Of a DNA stretch of 64,000 nucleotides, positions 18,605 to 28,076 are shown piece by piece. The notes beneath the pieces are model-generated. The model made no database searches and was not told the origin of the DNA. It saw nothing but the letters and a program-made list of their open reading frames with translations. The stretch lies in contig NZ_CP013650.1 in assembly GCF_001466725.1 (NCBI RefSeq), forward strand, positions 3,472,001 to 3,536,000, given 5' to 3'. This DNA comes from Lacimicrobium alkaliphilum (GTDB taxonomy: Bacteria; Pseudomonadota; Gammaproteobacteria; Enterobacterales; Alteromonadaceae). Position numbers and translations under genes: made by a program. Each line of letters opens with the position of its first letter. Positions within the stretch are counted from its first letter, which is position 1.

Positions 18605-21600
18605 TGGCGGTAAATTTCAGCACCAAACGTTTGTTACGCTGGATATTACTGATACTGGCCGGGTTATTGCTGATTGTACTTATAGCAACAGCCTGGCTTG
18701 GCGCGACACAAAACGGTAGTCAGTGGTTACTTCTCCAGGCAACACAGCAACAGCCAGCACTGAGCTATCAGAGTGTGTCCGGCAGCCTGCTCAGGGGGCT
18801 ATCCCTGAGCGGAGTCAGATATCAGGATGACAGCCTTGAACTTTCTGCTGCCGAGCTAAGGTTAGATATCTCGGCGCGCGCGCTGTTTCTGCCCAGACTG
18901 CATATTCAGGACTTAAGCGCCAGGCAAGTCAGTATCACGCTGGCTGAGCCAAAGCCAGCAGATAACAGTGGGACAGCGGTGCCCTTTACCGGCACTGAAA
19001 AAATCACACTGCCTGACTGGCTGCCTTCGGTCAGGCTTGCAAGGCTACAGCTTGATGATATCAGTCTGCAAAGCGCTGATGTGAAGCTAACATGGCAAAG
19101 GCTGAAAGCCTCAGCCCGACTTGAGAATGAGGTTTTCAACCTGTCAGAGCTGCGTCTGTCACAGCTTCACCTGATACTGCCTGTCGGCACAGAACAGCCA
19201 GCTACTGATGACTGGCCTCTGGCATCGCTGCCCCATTTGATTGCACCGCTGAATATGCGGATTGAGAATTTACAGCTTACCAACACCCGCATAGAACAAG
19301 GTGAGAACAGCACGGATATTGACGAATTCCGGCTCAGCCTTAGCTGGATTGATGACAAACTTAGGATTAAAGATCTGTTTGCTGAGGTGCCTGAACTGGC
19401 TTCAATAGCGCTGCAGGCAAAAGCAACCCTCAGACACCCCTACCCACTGAACCTAAGTGCCAAGCTGACGCCGGCCACAGCATTACTGCCTGAAAACATC
19501 GGCCAGGGCAGCTGGCAACTCAGTGCAAAAGGTGATTTAAGCCGTCTGGAATCCTCACTGGGGCAGGATAAATTATTGTCTTTAACAGCAACGGCCAATC
19601 TGACCGACCAGCAACTGCCCTTTAGTGCTAACTGGACATTGCAAAGTCATCAACTGCAGCACCTTATTCCGATGCCTGAACGGGCACAACTGCAACTGGC
19701 ACAAGCTCATGGCCGGATTGAAGGCGATCAACGGCAACAGAATCTGTCCGCAAGCCTTGGCTTCGCAGGTCTGGGATTTGGCGAGGCCGGTAATGCCAGA
19801 CTGAGGCTGAACGCGGAGCATACGCAAGGTCAGATCCGGCAATTGCAGATTGATTTTACCGATAACAGCAGTGGATCCGCTTTTACCCTGCACGGCAATC
19901 TGAGCTACGGCGAGAAACTGGCCGCTCAGCTAACAGGCGACATCAGCCATCTCGCCCTGAATACTCCCCTGCTGCCTTACACAGGCGGGGTTAAAGGGCA
20001 ATTTGATCTCAGCGCTACTTTGCAGGAACAGCACTGGCAAGGTGAAATGCAGAAACTGGAGCTTTCGGGCACACTGGAAGACACGCCCTTGTCCATCTCT
20101 GCACAGGGCCTGTTCGAAAAGGCGTCAGATATCATCGCTATTGCAAACCTGCAGTTGCAGGCCCAGGCACTGGGTGCAGCGCTAACCGTCACCGGGCAAG
20201 TGGATAAGCAATGGGCGCTGCAGGGCAAACTACTCAGTAATGATCTTAGCCTTCTCAGCGAACAGTTGCAGGGCCAGGCAGACTCAACCTTCGCTGTGAC
20301 AGGTAATCTTAACACTCCCCGGTTGGAGATAAGCGGAGGCCTTAAGCGCCTGCAATATCAACAGTATCAGGCAACTGATCTCAGCTTCAACGGCGATTAT
20401 CAGCACGGCGACAATGGGCAGATCAATGCTCAGGTGCTGGCACCGGCGATCAACATAGATTCAGAGCAACTGATGCAGGCCAGTCTGTCATTATCGGGCA
20501 CAGAAGCCGAACACAGACTGGAGGTCGCGATTGATGGTGATATTCAGGCAAATGCCACGCTCACCGGTCAGGCAGACCTGCAACAACAGCAATGGCAGGG
20601 AAAACTGAGTGAATTTGGTCTTAAAGCGCTGGAAGAGCACTGGCAACTGGAGCAGGAGACAGCGATGAGCTTCCGACAAAATGCCCTCAGTGTCGACGCC
20701 CATTGCTACCTGGGTAAGTTCAGTCAATTGTGCCTGAAGCAAGGGTTAACGCTGCCGGGTACCGATGAAATCAGCATCAGTGCAGAAGTTGACTATGGCC
20801 AGTGGGCAAACCAGACACCCGGCAACCAGCGCCTGGCTGGCAAGGCCAGTCTGGCTGGCACTGTCAGCTTGCCAGAACAGGGGCTGCCACTGCTGGATAT
20901 TACACTAAAGAGCACTGCTGGCAGCCTGCAATACCTGACAGAACAAGAGCAAGAATCAGAGCAAGAGCCTGAGCAGATAACCCTGCTGGACTGGCAGCAG
21001 GGAAGCTTTGCTTTGCAATCGGAGCAACAGCAGGTAACCCTTAAGGGTGCTCTGCTCAAGGCAGGCAGCCAGCCGTTGCTGGATCTCAACCTGCGGGTCA
21101 GTGATACCAGGCAAAGAGCACTGTCGGGAAACCTAAAAGTCGCTCCGCTGCCACTGCAAAGCTTTATCAGCCTGGTGCCAGAGCTAAGTGAACTGACAGG
21201 AACACTGGCCGCCGATATCAGCCTCAGCGGTACGCTGCAACAGCCCAAACTGGATGGCCGTCTGAATATCGACAGTGCAAACCTGCGGCTTAGTGCCAGT
21301 CAGACAGAGGTTCGCGCCCTCAACATGCAAACCCGTTTTAATGGCAGCGCTGTGGATTTTGAAGGTGATTTTGCCATGGGTGATGGCAGCGCCAGTTTCA
21401 GCGGTAACAGCAACTGGGACAGTGCGAAATCTGACTGGCGAGAGGCCCTGAGCTTCGAAGCCAGTATAAAAGGTGACAAACTACAGGTGCTGGCGATGCC
21501 GGAGCTGCGGGCGAATATCAGTCCGGCTCTGCAGATCAACTTTGATAACATCCTGACCCTTTCAGGCCGGGTAGCCATCGACAGTGGTTCATTGACCCTG

Positions 21601-22407
21601 ACCACCCTGCCAGCCTCAGCAACAGACGTGTCGGAAGATATGCAACTGACCGGCGATCAGGCCAGAGCGGAGCAGGCAGCACTTTGCTGCAACATGGATG
21701 TGGAGGTGGAAATGATCGATCCCTTTGTGGTCAGCGGCTTTGGCTTTGCGGGTAAGATTGATGGCGCACTGCAGGCTCGCCAGACTGTTTCAGAAGAGAT
21801 TCAGTTGTACGGCAACCTCAACGTTACCCAGGGTACCTATAAAGCCTATGGGCAGAATCTGGAAGTTAAAAGTGGCCGGCTGCAGTTTGTGGGTCCGGTA
21901 GACAACCCGGTGGTGCAACTGCGCGCTATTCGCCCCTTGCGCGGTACCAATGTTGAAGCGGGGATTCAGGCCACAGGCCCTGCCAACAACATTGTGATAG
22001 AGCTGTTCTCTAACCCTGCGATGGAACAAAGCGCCATTCTTTCTTATCTTCTGCGGGGGCGCCCCCCAGGTGCTGATAGTGGCGACAGTCGCTCTATGGC
22101 CCTGGTCATGGCGGCCAACCAGGGCATTGATTTAACCGGCTCCAGTGGCCTGACCGAAGCATTGAATGAAATTCCGCTGTTCAGTGATATTACTCTGGAT
22201 ACAGAAACCGATGCGGTAAGCGGTGACAGCCTGGCCACGGTCAGCGGCTATATCGGCGAACGAATCTATCTGAAATACGGTGTTGGTATTATTGAGCCGG
22301 TCAGTCAGGTTACCGTACGCTTTTATCTTATGAATCAGCTCTGGCTGGAGGCCGTCAACAGCCTTGAGCGCTCAATGGATCTGTATTACAGCTTTGAGGT
22401 GGAATAA
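18604..22407 (+). CDS. tamB: translocation and assembly module inner-membrane protein TamB
   Basis: A 1267-residue AsmA-like protein that bridges the periplasm from the inner membrane to TamA. One N-terminal membrane helix lies at about residues 11-31, followed by a very long beta-rich periplasmic region full of Leu, Gln and Ser, and the conserved C-terminal TamB/DUF490 domain (about residues 930-1267) with YGNLNVTQGTYKAYGQNLEV, the GRLQFVGPVDNP segment, and the terminus SLERSMDLYYSFEVE. Length agrees with E. coli TamB (1259). Its start codon overlaps the tamA stop, so the two are translationally coupled. Confidence 0.95.
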   Translation: MAVNFSTKRLLRWILLILAGLLLIVLIATAWLGATQNGSQWLLLQATQQQPALSYQSVSGSLLRGLSLSGVRYQDDSLELSAAELRLDISARALFLPRLHIQDLSARQVSITLAEPKPADNSGTAVPFTGTEKITLPDWLPSVRLARLQLDDISLQSADVKLTWQRLKASARLENEVFNLSELRLSQLHLILPVGTEQPATDDWPLASLPHLIAPLNMRIENLQLTNTRIEQGENSTDIDEFRLSLSWIDDKLRIKDLFAEVPELASIALQAKATLRHPYPLNLSAKLTPATALLPENIGQGSWQLSAKGDLSRLESSLGQDKLLSLTATANLTDQQLPFSANWTLQSHQLQHLIPMPERAQLQLAQAHGRIEGDQRQQNLSASLGFAGLGFGEAGNARLRLNAEHTQGQIRQLQIDFTDNSSGSAFTLHGNLSYGEKLAAQLTGDISHLALNTPLLPYTGGVKGQFDLSATLQEQHWQGEMQKLELSGTLEDTPLSISAQGLFEKASDIIAIANLQLQAQALGAALTVTGQVDKQWALQGKLLSNDLSLLSEQLQGQADSTFAVTGNLNTPRLEISGGLKRLQYQQYQATDLSFNGDYQHGDNGQINAQVLAPAINIDSEQLMQASLSLSGTEAEHRLEVAIDGDIQANATLTGQADLQQQQWQGKLSEFGLKALEEHWQLEQETAMSFRQNALSVDAHCYLGKFSQLCLKQGLTLPGTDEISISAEVDYGQWANQTPGNQRLAGKASLAGTVSLPEQGLPLLDITLKSTAGSLQYLTEQEQESEQEPEQITLLDWQQGSFALQSEQQQVTLKGALLKAGSQPLLDLNLRVSDTRQRALSGNLKVAPLPLQSFISLVPELSELTGTLAADISLSGTLQQPKLDGRLNIDSANLRLSASQTEVRALNMQTRFNGSAVDFEGDFAMGDGSASFSGNSNWDSAKSDWREALSFEASIKGDKLQVLAMPELRANISPALQINFDNILTLSGRVAIDSGSLTLTTLPASATDVSEDMQLTGDQARAEQAALCCNMDVEVEMIDPFVVSGFGFAGKIDGALQARQTVSEEIQLYGNLNVTQGTYKAYGQNLEVKSGRLQFVGPVDNPVVQLRAIRPLRGTNVEAGIQATGPANNIVIELFSNPAMEQSAILSYLLRGRPPGADSGDSRSMALVMAANQGIDLTGSSGLTEALNEIPLFSDITLDTETDAVSGDSLATVSGYIGERIYLKYGVGIIEPVSQVTVRFYLMNQLWLEAVNSLERSMDLYYSFEVE

Positions 22408-22411
22408 CGCC

Positions 22412-23140
22412 ATGCGTATACCCAGAATTTATTACCCCGAATTACTTGCTGTCGATACCCAGGTGGAACTGACCGCCGATGCCGTAAACCATATTGCCAA
22501 TGTGCTGCGCCTTAAAGCCGATCATCCGGTGGTGTTATTTAATGGTGATGGCAATGAATATCCGGCGACGCTGCAACAGGTTGAACGGCGCAAAGTAACC
22601 GCCAGTATCGATGCCAAGCTGGGTATCAGTTGTGAATCGCCGCTTCCCATTCACCTTGGCCAGGGCATTTCCAAAGGGGATCGTATGGATCTGGTGCTGC
22701 AAAAATCCGTGGAACTGGGCGTCACAGAGATCACACCGCTGATAACCGAGCGCTGCGTAGTAAAAATAGATCCCCAGCGCTGGCAGAAAAAATATCAGCA
22801 ATGGCAGAAAATTATTATCAGCGCCTGTGAACAGTGTGGCCGCAATACCCTGCCAACACTACATCCGGTCACCCCTTTCGCCGATTGGGTCAGACAATCC
22901 ACCAACGCCCTGCGCCTGACACTGGACCCCACTGCAGACAAACTTTTCAGGGATCTTAGCCCGAACCACCACGGCTTTCGCTTACTGATTGGTCCCGAGG
23001 GAGGCCTTAGCAAACAGGAAGTATATCAAACCGAAGAGCAGGGCTTTACGCCCGCTATGCTTGGGCCCAGAGTGCTGCGTACCGAAACCGCCGCCCTTGC
23101 GGCTATTTCCAGCCTGCAAAGCCGCTTTGGTGACTTATAG
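22412..23140 (+). CDS. rsmE: 16S rRNA (uracil1498-N3)-methyltransferase
   Basis: A 242-residue SPOUT methyltransferase that methylates U1498 of 16S rRNA. The N-terminal PUA-like domain starts MRIPRIYYPELL, with the VNHIANVLRLK segment. The knot region has QKSVELGVTEITPLITERCV, LIGPEGGLSKQEV and LGPRVLRTETAALAAI, which form the SAM site. The ATG at 22412 follows GAGGTGG within the end of tamB. It lies four bases after tamB, suggesting a tamA-tamB-rsmE transcript. In many gammaproteobacteria gshB follows directly; here it is displaced to 29091. Confidence 0.95.
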   Translation: MRIPRIYYPELLAVDTQVELTADAVNHIANVLRLKADHPVVLFNGDGNEYPATLQQVERRKVTASIDAKLGISCESPLPIHLGQGISKGDRMDLVLQKSVELGVTEITPLITERCVVKIDPQRWQKKYQQWQKIIISACEQCGRNTLPTLHPVTPFADWVRQSTNALRLTLDPTADKLFRDLSPNHHGFRLLIGPEGGLSKQEVYQTEEQGFTPAMLGPRVLRTETAALAAISSLQSRFGDL

Positions 23141-23147
23141 GATCACC

Positions 23148-23615
23148 TCAGAGGATGACGGGAGCATCAGGCATGGAACTTATCGGCATAGAAGCCAGCA
23201 TAACCGATGCCTGCTGCAAGTTTACCGCTCTTAGCGCCCAGCGAATACCCCGAGAAACACTATCCACCAGTACAGGAGGATTGGACATATGGTACTTCTT
23301 CATCAATAACTGCCTTTGGGTGGCGCTGACATGACAGAAACTGCGACCGGCACAGCCATGCCGATCTTCCCAGTCGGCAAACCGGCTGATGTGATCGGTA
23401 GCATCCGGGCAGCTTAGTTCCCAGGCCGACATATCCATAATCCTGACCCAGGGCCGGCCATTACTCATTTTGCCAATATGGTTGCGGATACAATCAGTAA
23501 ACAACTGCGCACATTGCAGGTTCCAGGCACCACTAATCCGAAAAAGCAGAATATTATGCTGCCTGACAACCTTAAACTCCCCATGAGGTACAAATAAAGC
23601 GAATTGTGAGGACAT
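23148..23615 (-). CDS. uncharacterised STAS/SpoIIAA-like protein
   Basis: A 155-residue protein with no signal peptide or membrane helix. The segment HNILLFRISGAWNLQCAQLF followed by PWVRIMDMSAWELSCPDA has the strand-helix-strand look of STAS/SpoIIAA-like domains, and the tail KKYHMSNPPVLVDSVSRGIRW fits the last helix. A shorter protein at 62608-62976 shows a similar pattern (GSFNRPGLLRYQRGV ... RWVLFEHP). The function is unknown. It lies downstream of, and on the same strand as, the SDR gene, and its end nearly touches the rsmE stop (7 bases). Confidence 0.6.
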   Translation of the reverse strand: MSSQFALFVPHGEFKVVRQHNILLFRISGAWNLQCAQLFTDCIRNHIGKMSNGRPWVRIMDMSAWELSCPDATDHISRFADWEDRHGCAGRSFCHVSATQRQLLMKKYHMSNPPVLVDSVSRGIRWALRAVNLQQASVMLASMPISSMPDAPVIL

Positions 23616-23659
23616 GGTCAGAATCTCCGGTACAGGGCGGCAGAAGCCGCCCGGATAAA

Positions 23660-24433
23660 TTATCGGGTGACAAAACCGCCATTAATGAACAAGGTCTGAC
23701 CGGTTATCCACCGGGCCTCTTGTGAGGCAATAAAACTGATCAGCGGTACAATGTCCTCTATCTTGCCCAGTCGCCCCATAGGACTGGCGGCACTGAGATA
23801 GGCGGTAGTTGCCTCATCTTCCTGACCGTGGAAAAACGCTGTGTCGACAGGACCCGGTGCTACTGTATTGACCGTAATCCCCCGACTACCTATTTCCTTA
23901 GCCAGTGCTCGGGTAAAGTCCTCCAACGGCGCCTTGGAGCCCGCATACAAACCATAATATCCGGTAAAAGCAGCCAGTAGAGAAGTCCCCATGTTGATGA
24001 TGCGACCATTATCCTCAATGTGTCTTGCGGCCTGCTGCATCATCAGAAACACAGACTTGGTATTGATATTAAAGGACAGCTCAAAGTCTTCTTCCGTATA
24101 ATCCACGAAGGGCTTCTTAATCACCCTGCCGGCATTGTTGATCACGATATCTACCCGGCCAAAGGCTTGCAATGTCTGCTCGAACAGCTTATTGACTTCG
24201 TCGGCCCTGGACAGATCCCCTTTTATCAACAGGGCTCGGCCACCTGATTCCTTCACCAGCCTGGCGGTTTGCTCTGCGTCAACCGCCGAACTGTCACTAT
24301 GATAATGAATCACCAGGTCTGCACCTTGCTGTGCCAAAGCCTGAGCGAAAGCCCGACCCATGTTTCTTGCCGCCCCTGTGACAATGGCGACCTTACCTTG
24401 TTGATTGTTTGCTTGAACCAGTTGCATCTTCAT
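23660..24433 (-). CDS. SDR family oxidoreductase
   Basis: A 257-residue short-chain dehydrogenase/reductase, FabG-like. The cofactor motif is TGAARNMG (residues 19-26), the structural NNAG is at 99-102, and the catalytic Tyr and Lys are Y163 and K167 in YAGSK, with Ser at about 151. The C-terminal ITGQTLFINGGF is typical of FabG relatives. The substrate is unknown. The start may be the ATG at 24433 or, with better spacing from AGGAG, the ATG two codons later (24427). A LysR regulator diverges from it across 112 bases, which suggests that LysR controls it. Confidence 0.88.
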   Translation of the reverse strand: MKMQLVQANNQQGKVAIVTGAARNMGRAFAQALAQQGADLVIHYHSDSSAVDAEQTARLVKESGGRALLIKGDLSRADEVNKLFEQTLQAFGRVDIVINNAGRVIKKPFVDYTEEDFELSFNINTKSVFLMMQQAARHIEDNGRIINMGTSLLAAFTGYYGLYAGSKAPLEDFTRALAKEIGSRGITVNTVAPGPVDTAFFHGQEDEATTAYLSAASPMGRLGKIEDIVPLISFIASQEARWITGQTLFINGGFVTR

Positions 24434-24545
24434 CTCTCCTGTCAGTTGCTGTCTGTTATTCAGACAAGGAGAAGATTAGGCACTTGCTAAATATTCAGGT
24501 AGATATAAAAATAACAACAAATACATGTAAAAATCGCAATAAGAT

Positions 24546-25439
24546 ATGGATACGAATGAAGCCCTGTTTATCCGGATAGTGGAAGCAGGCAGCCTGAAAG
24601 CCGCCGCCGAACAATTGGGCACCGATCCCTCCAATGTAAGTCGCCGTATCGCAGCTTTGGAACATCGGCTGCAAGTGAGACTGCTGCAACGTTCCACCCG
24701 CCGTTCGAGTCCCACCGAAGCCGGCAGCATATACTACGAGGGACTGCGGCGACTGCTGGATGAACAGCAGGCACTGGAAAGCAAGCTGCGCGGTGCCCGG
24801 GATACCCCTTCCGGTCTCCTGAAAGTGGCAGCACCCCATGATTTTGGTAGTCATTTTATCGCCCCGGTACTACAGGAGATGGTTAGGACAGCTCCGGATC
24901 TGCAGGTTGAACTTATATTGGGTAGCCAATTCGAAGATTTGCGCGCCCAGGGCATAGATGTGGCCGTGCGCATCGGTCAGTTACCCGACTCCAGTCTGAT
25001 TTGCCGAAGACTGGGTAACGTGCCCAGGGTAATCGTGGCATCCCCTGACTACCTGGCCCGCAAAGGCGTACCTTCAAAACCGGCTGATCTACGCCAACAT
25101 GATTTTATTTTCTACACCAGAATGCAACAACAACGGCAGCTGCGATTCGGCACCGGCAAACAGGCGCAACAACTCAATGTCAGGGGTAAACTGATCATCA
25201 ATAGCGTGTCTGCAATCCGCAAACTGGTGGAAGCTGGTGAAGGCATGCATCTCGGACCGGTCTGGGCATTCAGGGAAGGGCTGGAATCCGGACAACTGGT
25301 AAGCGTACTGCCCGATTATCCACAACAGAGTTTTCCGCTGCATGCACTGTATCTGTCTACCGCCTATGTACCAGCCAAAATCCGCCAATTTATCGATCGC
25401 CTGGCAAAACGTTGTCAGGACAATGATTTTCTCGCCTAA
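24546..25439 (+). CDS. LysR family transcriptional regulator
   Basis: A 297-residue DNA-binding regulator. The winged helix-turn-helix covers about residues 1-60 (FIRIVEAGSLKAAAEQLGTD then PSNVSRRIAALEHRL), and the rest is a periplasmic-binding-like effector domain (residues 90-290) of the CrgA-type subgroup, with GLLKVAAPHDFG and IDVAVRIGQLPDSSL. It is placed divergently to an SDR gene, the usual layout for a LysR regulator and its target. The effector is unknown. Its last four bases overlap the convergent response-regulator gene. Confidence 0.9.
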   Translation: MDTNEALFIRIVEAGSLKAAAEQLGTDPSNVSRRIAALEHRLQVRLLQRSTRRSSPTEAGSIYYEGLRRLLDEQQALESKLRGARDTPSGLLKVAAPHDFGSHFIAPVLQEMVRTAPDLQVELILGSQFEDLRAQGIDVAVRIGQLPDSSLICRRLGNVPRVIVASPDYLARKGVPSKPADLRQHDFIFYTRMQQQRQLRFGTGKQAQQLNVRGKLIINSVSAIRKLVEAGEGMHLGPVWAFREGLESGQLVSVLPDYPQQSFPLHALYLSTAYVPAKIRQFIDRLAKRCQDNDFLA

Positions 25440-26083
25440 ATAAGCCCCTGTTCAATGGCCCTGAGTACCGCCCGGGTGCGGTCACGTACACCCAGTTTTG
25501 ACAGCAGGTTTGAAACCTGATTTTTAACCGTGCCTTCAGATTTAAACAATGACTGTGCGATTTCCTTATTACTGCACCCGGCGGCCATCAGGCGCAGAAT
25601 TTCCATCTCCTTGTCAGAAAGCGCCTCTGGTTGCTGATAGTGTTCGAAATCTGATTTAAGTCCTTTAAGGGAATCTATCAGAGTAGAGGTAATCGCAGGC
25701 TGAATAAGTGTTCCCCCCCGGTGAACAGCCTGAATACCGGCCACCAGAACTTCTAATGATACATCTTTAAGCAAATAACCTTTAGCGCCGGCCTTAAGGG
25801 CCTGTATCAATAGCTCGTGATCGTCAAAGGTGGTCAGAATAATCGCCGGTATGTTGATCCCCTGCTCTGCCATGGCTGTCAGAGTCTGAATACCATCCAT
25901 CCTTGGCATACGGATATCCATCAGCACAACATCCACAGTGTCAGGATGGGTCTGCAGCCAGTTCAGGGCCTGCTCGCCATCATTTGCCTGTGCCATCAGT
26001 TGCACCTTATCAGACAACCCCAGCAAACTGGCGATGCCCTGGCGTAACAGTTGCTGATCGTCCACCAGCAACAGTTTAATCAT
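25436..26083 (-). CDS. NarL/FixJ-type response regulator
   Basis: A 215-residue two-component regulator. The receiver domain (about 1-120) has the acidic pair D8/D9, phosphoacceptor D56 in VVLMDIRMP and the lysine in GYLLKD. A LuxR-type helix-turn-helix fills the C-terminus (ALSDKEMEILRLMAAG, then GCSNKEIAQSLFKSEGTVK). It overlaps the upstream histidine kinase gene by four bases (ATGA), so the two form a co-translated pair. The target genes are unknown; the divergent membrane and TPR genes are candidates. Confidence 0.93.
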   Translation of the reverse strand: MIKLLLVDDQQLLRQGIASLLGLSDKVQLMAQANDGEQALNWLQTHPDTVDVVLMDIRMPRMDGIQTLTAMAEQGINIPAIILTTFDDHELLIQALKAGAKGYLLKDVSLEVLVAGIQAVHRGGTLIQPAITSTLIDSLKGLKSDFEHYQQPEALSDKEMEILRLMAAGCSNKEIAQSLFKSEGTVKNQVSNLLSKLGVRDRTRAVLRAIEQGLI

Positions 26084-27204
26084 GGTGTTTCCTCCGGCCA
26101 GCTAATCCGGGTTAAGAAACCGGATGCAACAACATCAAAACCGGCTTTTCCTCCCAGCGCTTCGGCTCTCTCACGCACGCCCTTGAGGCCGTTGCCCGGG
26201 CTGTATTCTGCCGCGCCGCCGTTATCTTTTATACTCAGATGTAACCACCCGCTGCGTTTATCAAGTTCAATCCACATTTTATCCGCACTGCCGTGTTTTA
26301 AGCTATTAGTCAGGCTCTCCCGCACACACATTAAAATCATATTTGCCTGGCTGATATCGCTTACCTGTGCATTCAGTTTCAGTGCAACCTGCAGCCGGGG
26401 CACATTTTCAGTTAACAGTTTAAGTGCCTGCTCAAGGTTGATGGATTCACCTTCACGCATATCTGATACCGCCTCACGTACATCGCTGAGCAGCAATGAG
26501 GCGATACTGTGGCACTGCTCCATTAGCAGGCGCACATCCCCTTCGGTTTTACGCTGCGCCACCTGTAGATTAATGGACAAGGCTGTCAGATGATGGCCGA
26601 GCAGATCATGAATATTTCTGGCAATGCGTGTTCTCTCCGCCTGCTTACTGGCCTGGCTCAACAGCGCCTGTGTTGCCATCAGTTCACGATTCACCTCTTC
26701 AGCTCTGGCTCTGGCGCGCTGCTCCCTGAGGGCAGTATTCATCATAATCAGCGCAAATAAGTTAAAACTCCAGAAAAGCAGAGAAGTGATGCCTGCATAC
26801 TCTTCCTGCCAGTAAAAGCGCAGCACCAGGTATAAGGGCAGAGACCACAGCGGGGAAAGCCACACTGCCAGCTTAAAGGATAATAAATGGGGCACCATGG
26901 CTGAGGCCAGCACCATCAGAATCGCCCCATAACTGTACGGCACCAACAGATACAACCCCACCACCAGCACCATCAGGGTGAACAGCAATGTCCAGCGCAC
27001 GGCTTTATCATGGCGATAGGCTTTATCTCTGATCATCGCCAGAAACAAGCCGATAAACAGCAGGTATCCCGCGATTGCGCTGAGCAGACGCCAGTGGTCC
27101 CAGCTCAGTTGTCGTTGCAGAAAGTAGACCGAAGAGCCTGCCACCAACGCCCAGGTAAGCAGCGCACTTAAGCTTTCAACATCGAATCTTTTTAAAGTTT
27201 TCAT
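26080..27204 (-). CDS. membrane sensor histidine kinase (HisKA_3/DesK type)
   Basis: A 374-residue inner-membrane kinase. Five or six hydrophobic helices occupy about residues 10-155. A short coiled region leads to the dimerisation/phosphoacceptor box RTRIARNIHDLLGHHLTALS with H199, and an HATPase domain ends with DNGGAAEYSPGNGLKGVRER. This arrangement matches DesK/LiaS-like kinases that sense membrane state, but the signal here is unknown. It pairs with the overlapping NarL-type regulator and diverges from a multi-span membrane protein gene. Confidence 0.92.
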   Translation of the reverse strand: MKTLKRFDVESLSALLTWALVAGSSVYFLQRQLSWDHWRLLSAIAGYLLFIGLFLAMIRDKAYRHDKAVRWTLLFTLMVLVVGLYLLVPYSYGAILMVLASAMVPHLLSFKLAVWLSPLWSLPLYLVLRFYWQEEYAGITSLLFWSFNLFALIMMNTALREQRARARAEEVNRELMATQALLSQASKQAERTRIARNIHDLLGHHLTALSINLQVAQRKTEGDVRLLMEQCHSIASLLLSDVREAVSDMREGESINLEQALKLLTENVPRLQVALKLNAQVSDISQANMILMCVRESLTNSLKHGSADKMWIELDKRSGWLHLSIKDNGGAAEYSPGNGLKGVRERAEALGGKAGFDVVASGFLTRISWPEETP

Positions 27205-27335
27205 TGCCCCAGCTTAAGGGACTTTTCAGATTCCGCCAATAGGCCACAAGTCACAGTATAAATAGTGACTTTCGGCACTGTGTTGATATTCCCCTGCATC
27301 CTAAACTCGGACGACCTGACTAAAGGAGAGTTCTG

Positions 27336-28076
27336 ATGTTAATGCTACATAACATACTACTGATGTTTCATATCGCTATCGGCACTGCCGCACTGCTGCT
27401 TTTCTGGGCACCGGCTCTGATGAAAAAAGGCAGTCTGGATCACGTTAAATTTGGTCGTTACTACGCCAATGTAATGTATCTGGTGGCCGGCAGCGGGCTG
27501 ATTATGTCCACTCTGGTGCTGATCAACCCGATGGCAATACATGGAGAGGGGGTTCCCCCTGACAGCGCTGCACAAGTCAGCAATCAGATCCGTATTTTTT
27601 CAGCCTTTCTGCTTTACTTAAGCTGGCTGGTACTGACTTCAGTACGTCACGGTATTCTGGTGCTGCGCTGCAAACAGGATCGCTCGCCACTGCGTAGCGT
27701 CTCTCATCTGGGTCTGCTGGTAATGCTCTTTGTTGGCGCCATCTTGCTGACGCTGCTGGGCATTAGTTCAGGAAAAACGCTGTTTCTGGTATTTGGCCCT
27801 CTGGGGCTGTTTATCTCAGCGGGCATGCTGCACTACGTATTGCGCCCCTCCATTAAACCCATGCAATGGTGGATTGAACACCTCGGCGCCATGATCGGCT
27901 CAGGTATCGGTGCTTACACGGCCTTTCTGGCCTTCGGTGCAAGGGTCATACTTGCCGACAGCGGCTACTTTCAGCTTCTGGCCTGGGTGGCACCGGGTGT
28001 CATAGGTGCCGTTATCATCTCCCTGCAGTCCCGTAAATACAGCAAAAGATTTGCCCAGATAAAGGAATCAAAATGA
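27336..28076 (+). CDS. multi-span membrane protein of unknown function
   Basis: A 246-residue protein with about seven hydrophobic helices (roughly 5-25, 43-63, 85-105, 125-145, 148-167, 180-205, 212-235), resembling the DUF2306-like group of small membrane proteins. GHILVLRCK- and RPSIKPMQWW-type loops separate the helices. No catalytic motif is recognised. AGGAG precedes the ATG. It overlaps the next gene by four bases and diverges from the histidine kinase gene, so it may be a target of that two-component system. Confidence 0.7.
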   Translation: MLMLHNILLMFHIAIGTAALLLFWAPALMKKGSLDHVKFGRYYANVMYLVAGSGLIMSTLVLINPMAIHGEGVPPDSAAQVSNQIRIFSAFLLYLSWLVLTSVRHGILVLRCKQDRSPLRSVSHLGLLVMLFVGAILLTLLGISSGKTLFLVFGPLGLFISAGMLHYVLRPSIKPMQWWIEHLGAMIGSGIGAYTAFLAFGARVILADSGYFQLLAWVAPGVIGAVIISLQSRKYSKRFAQIKESK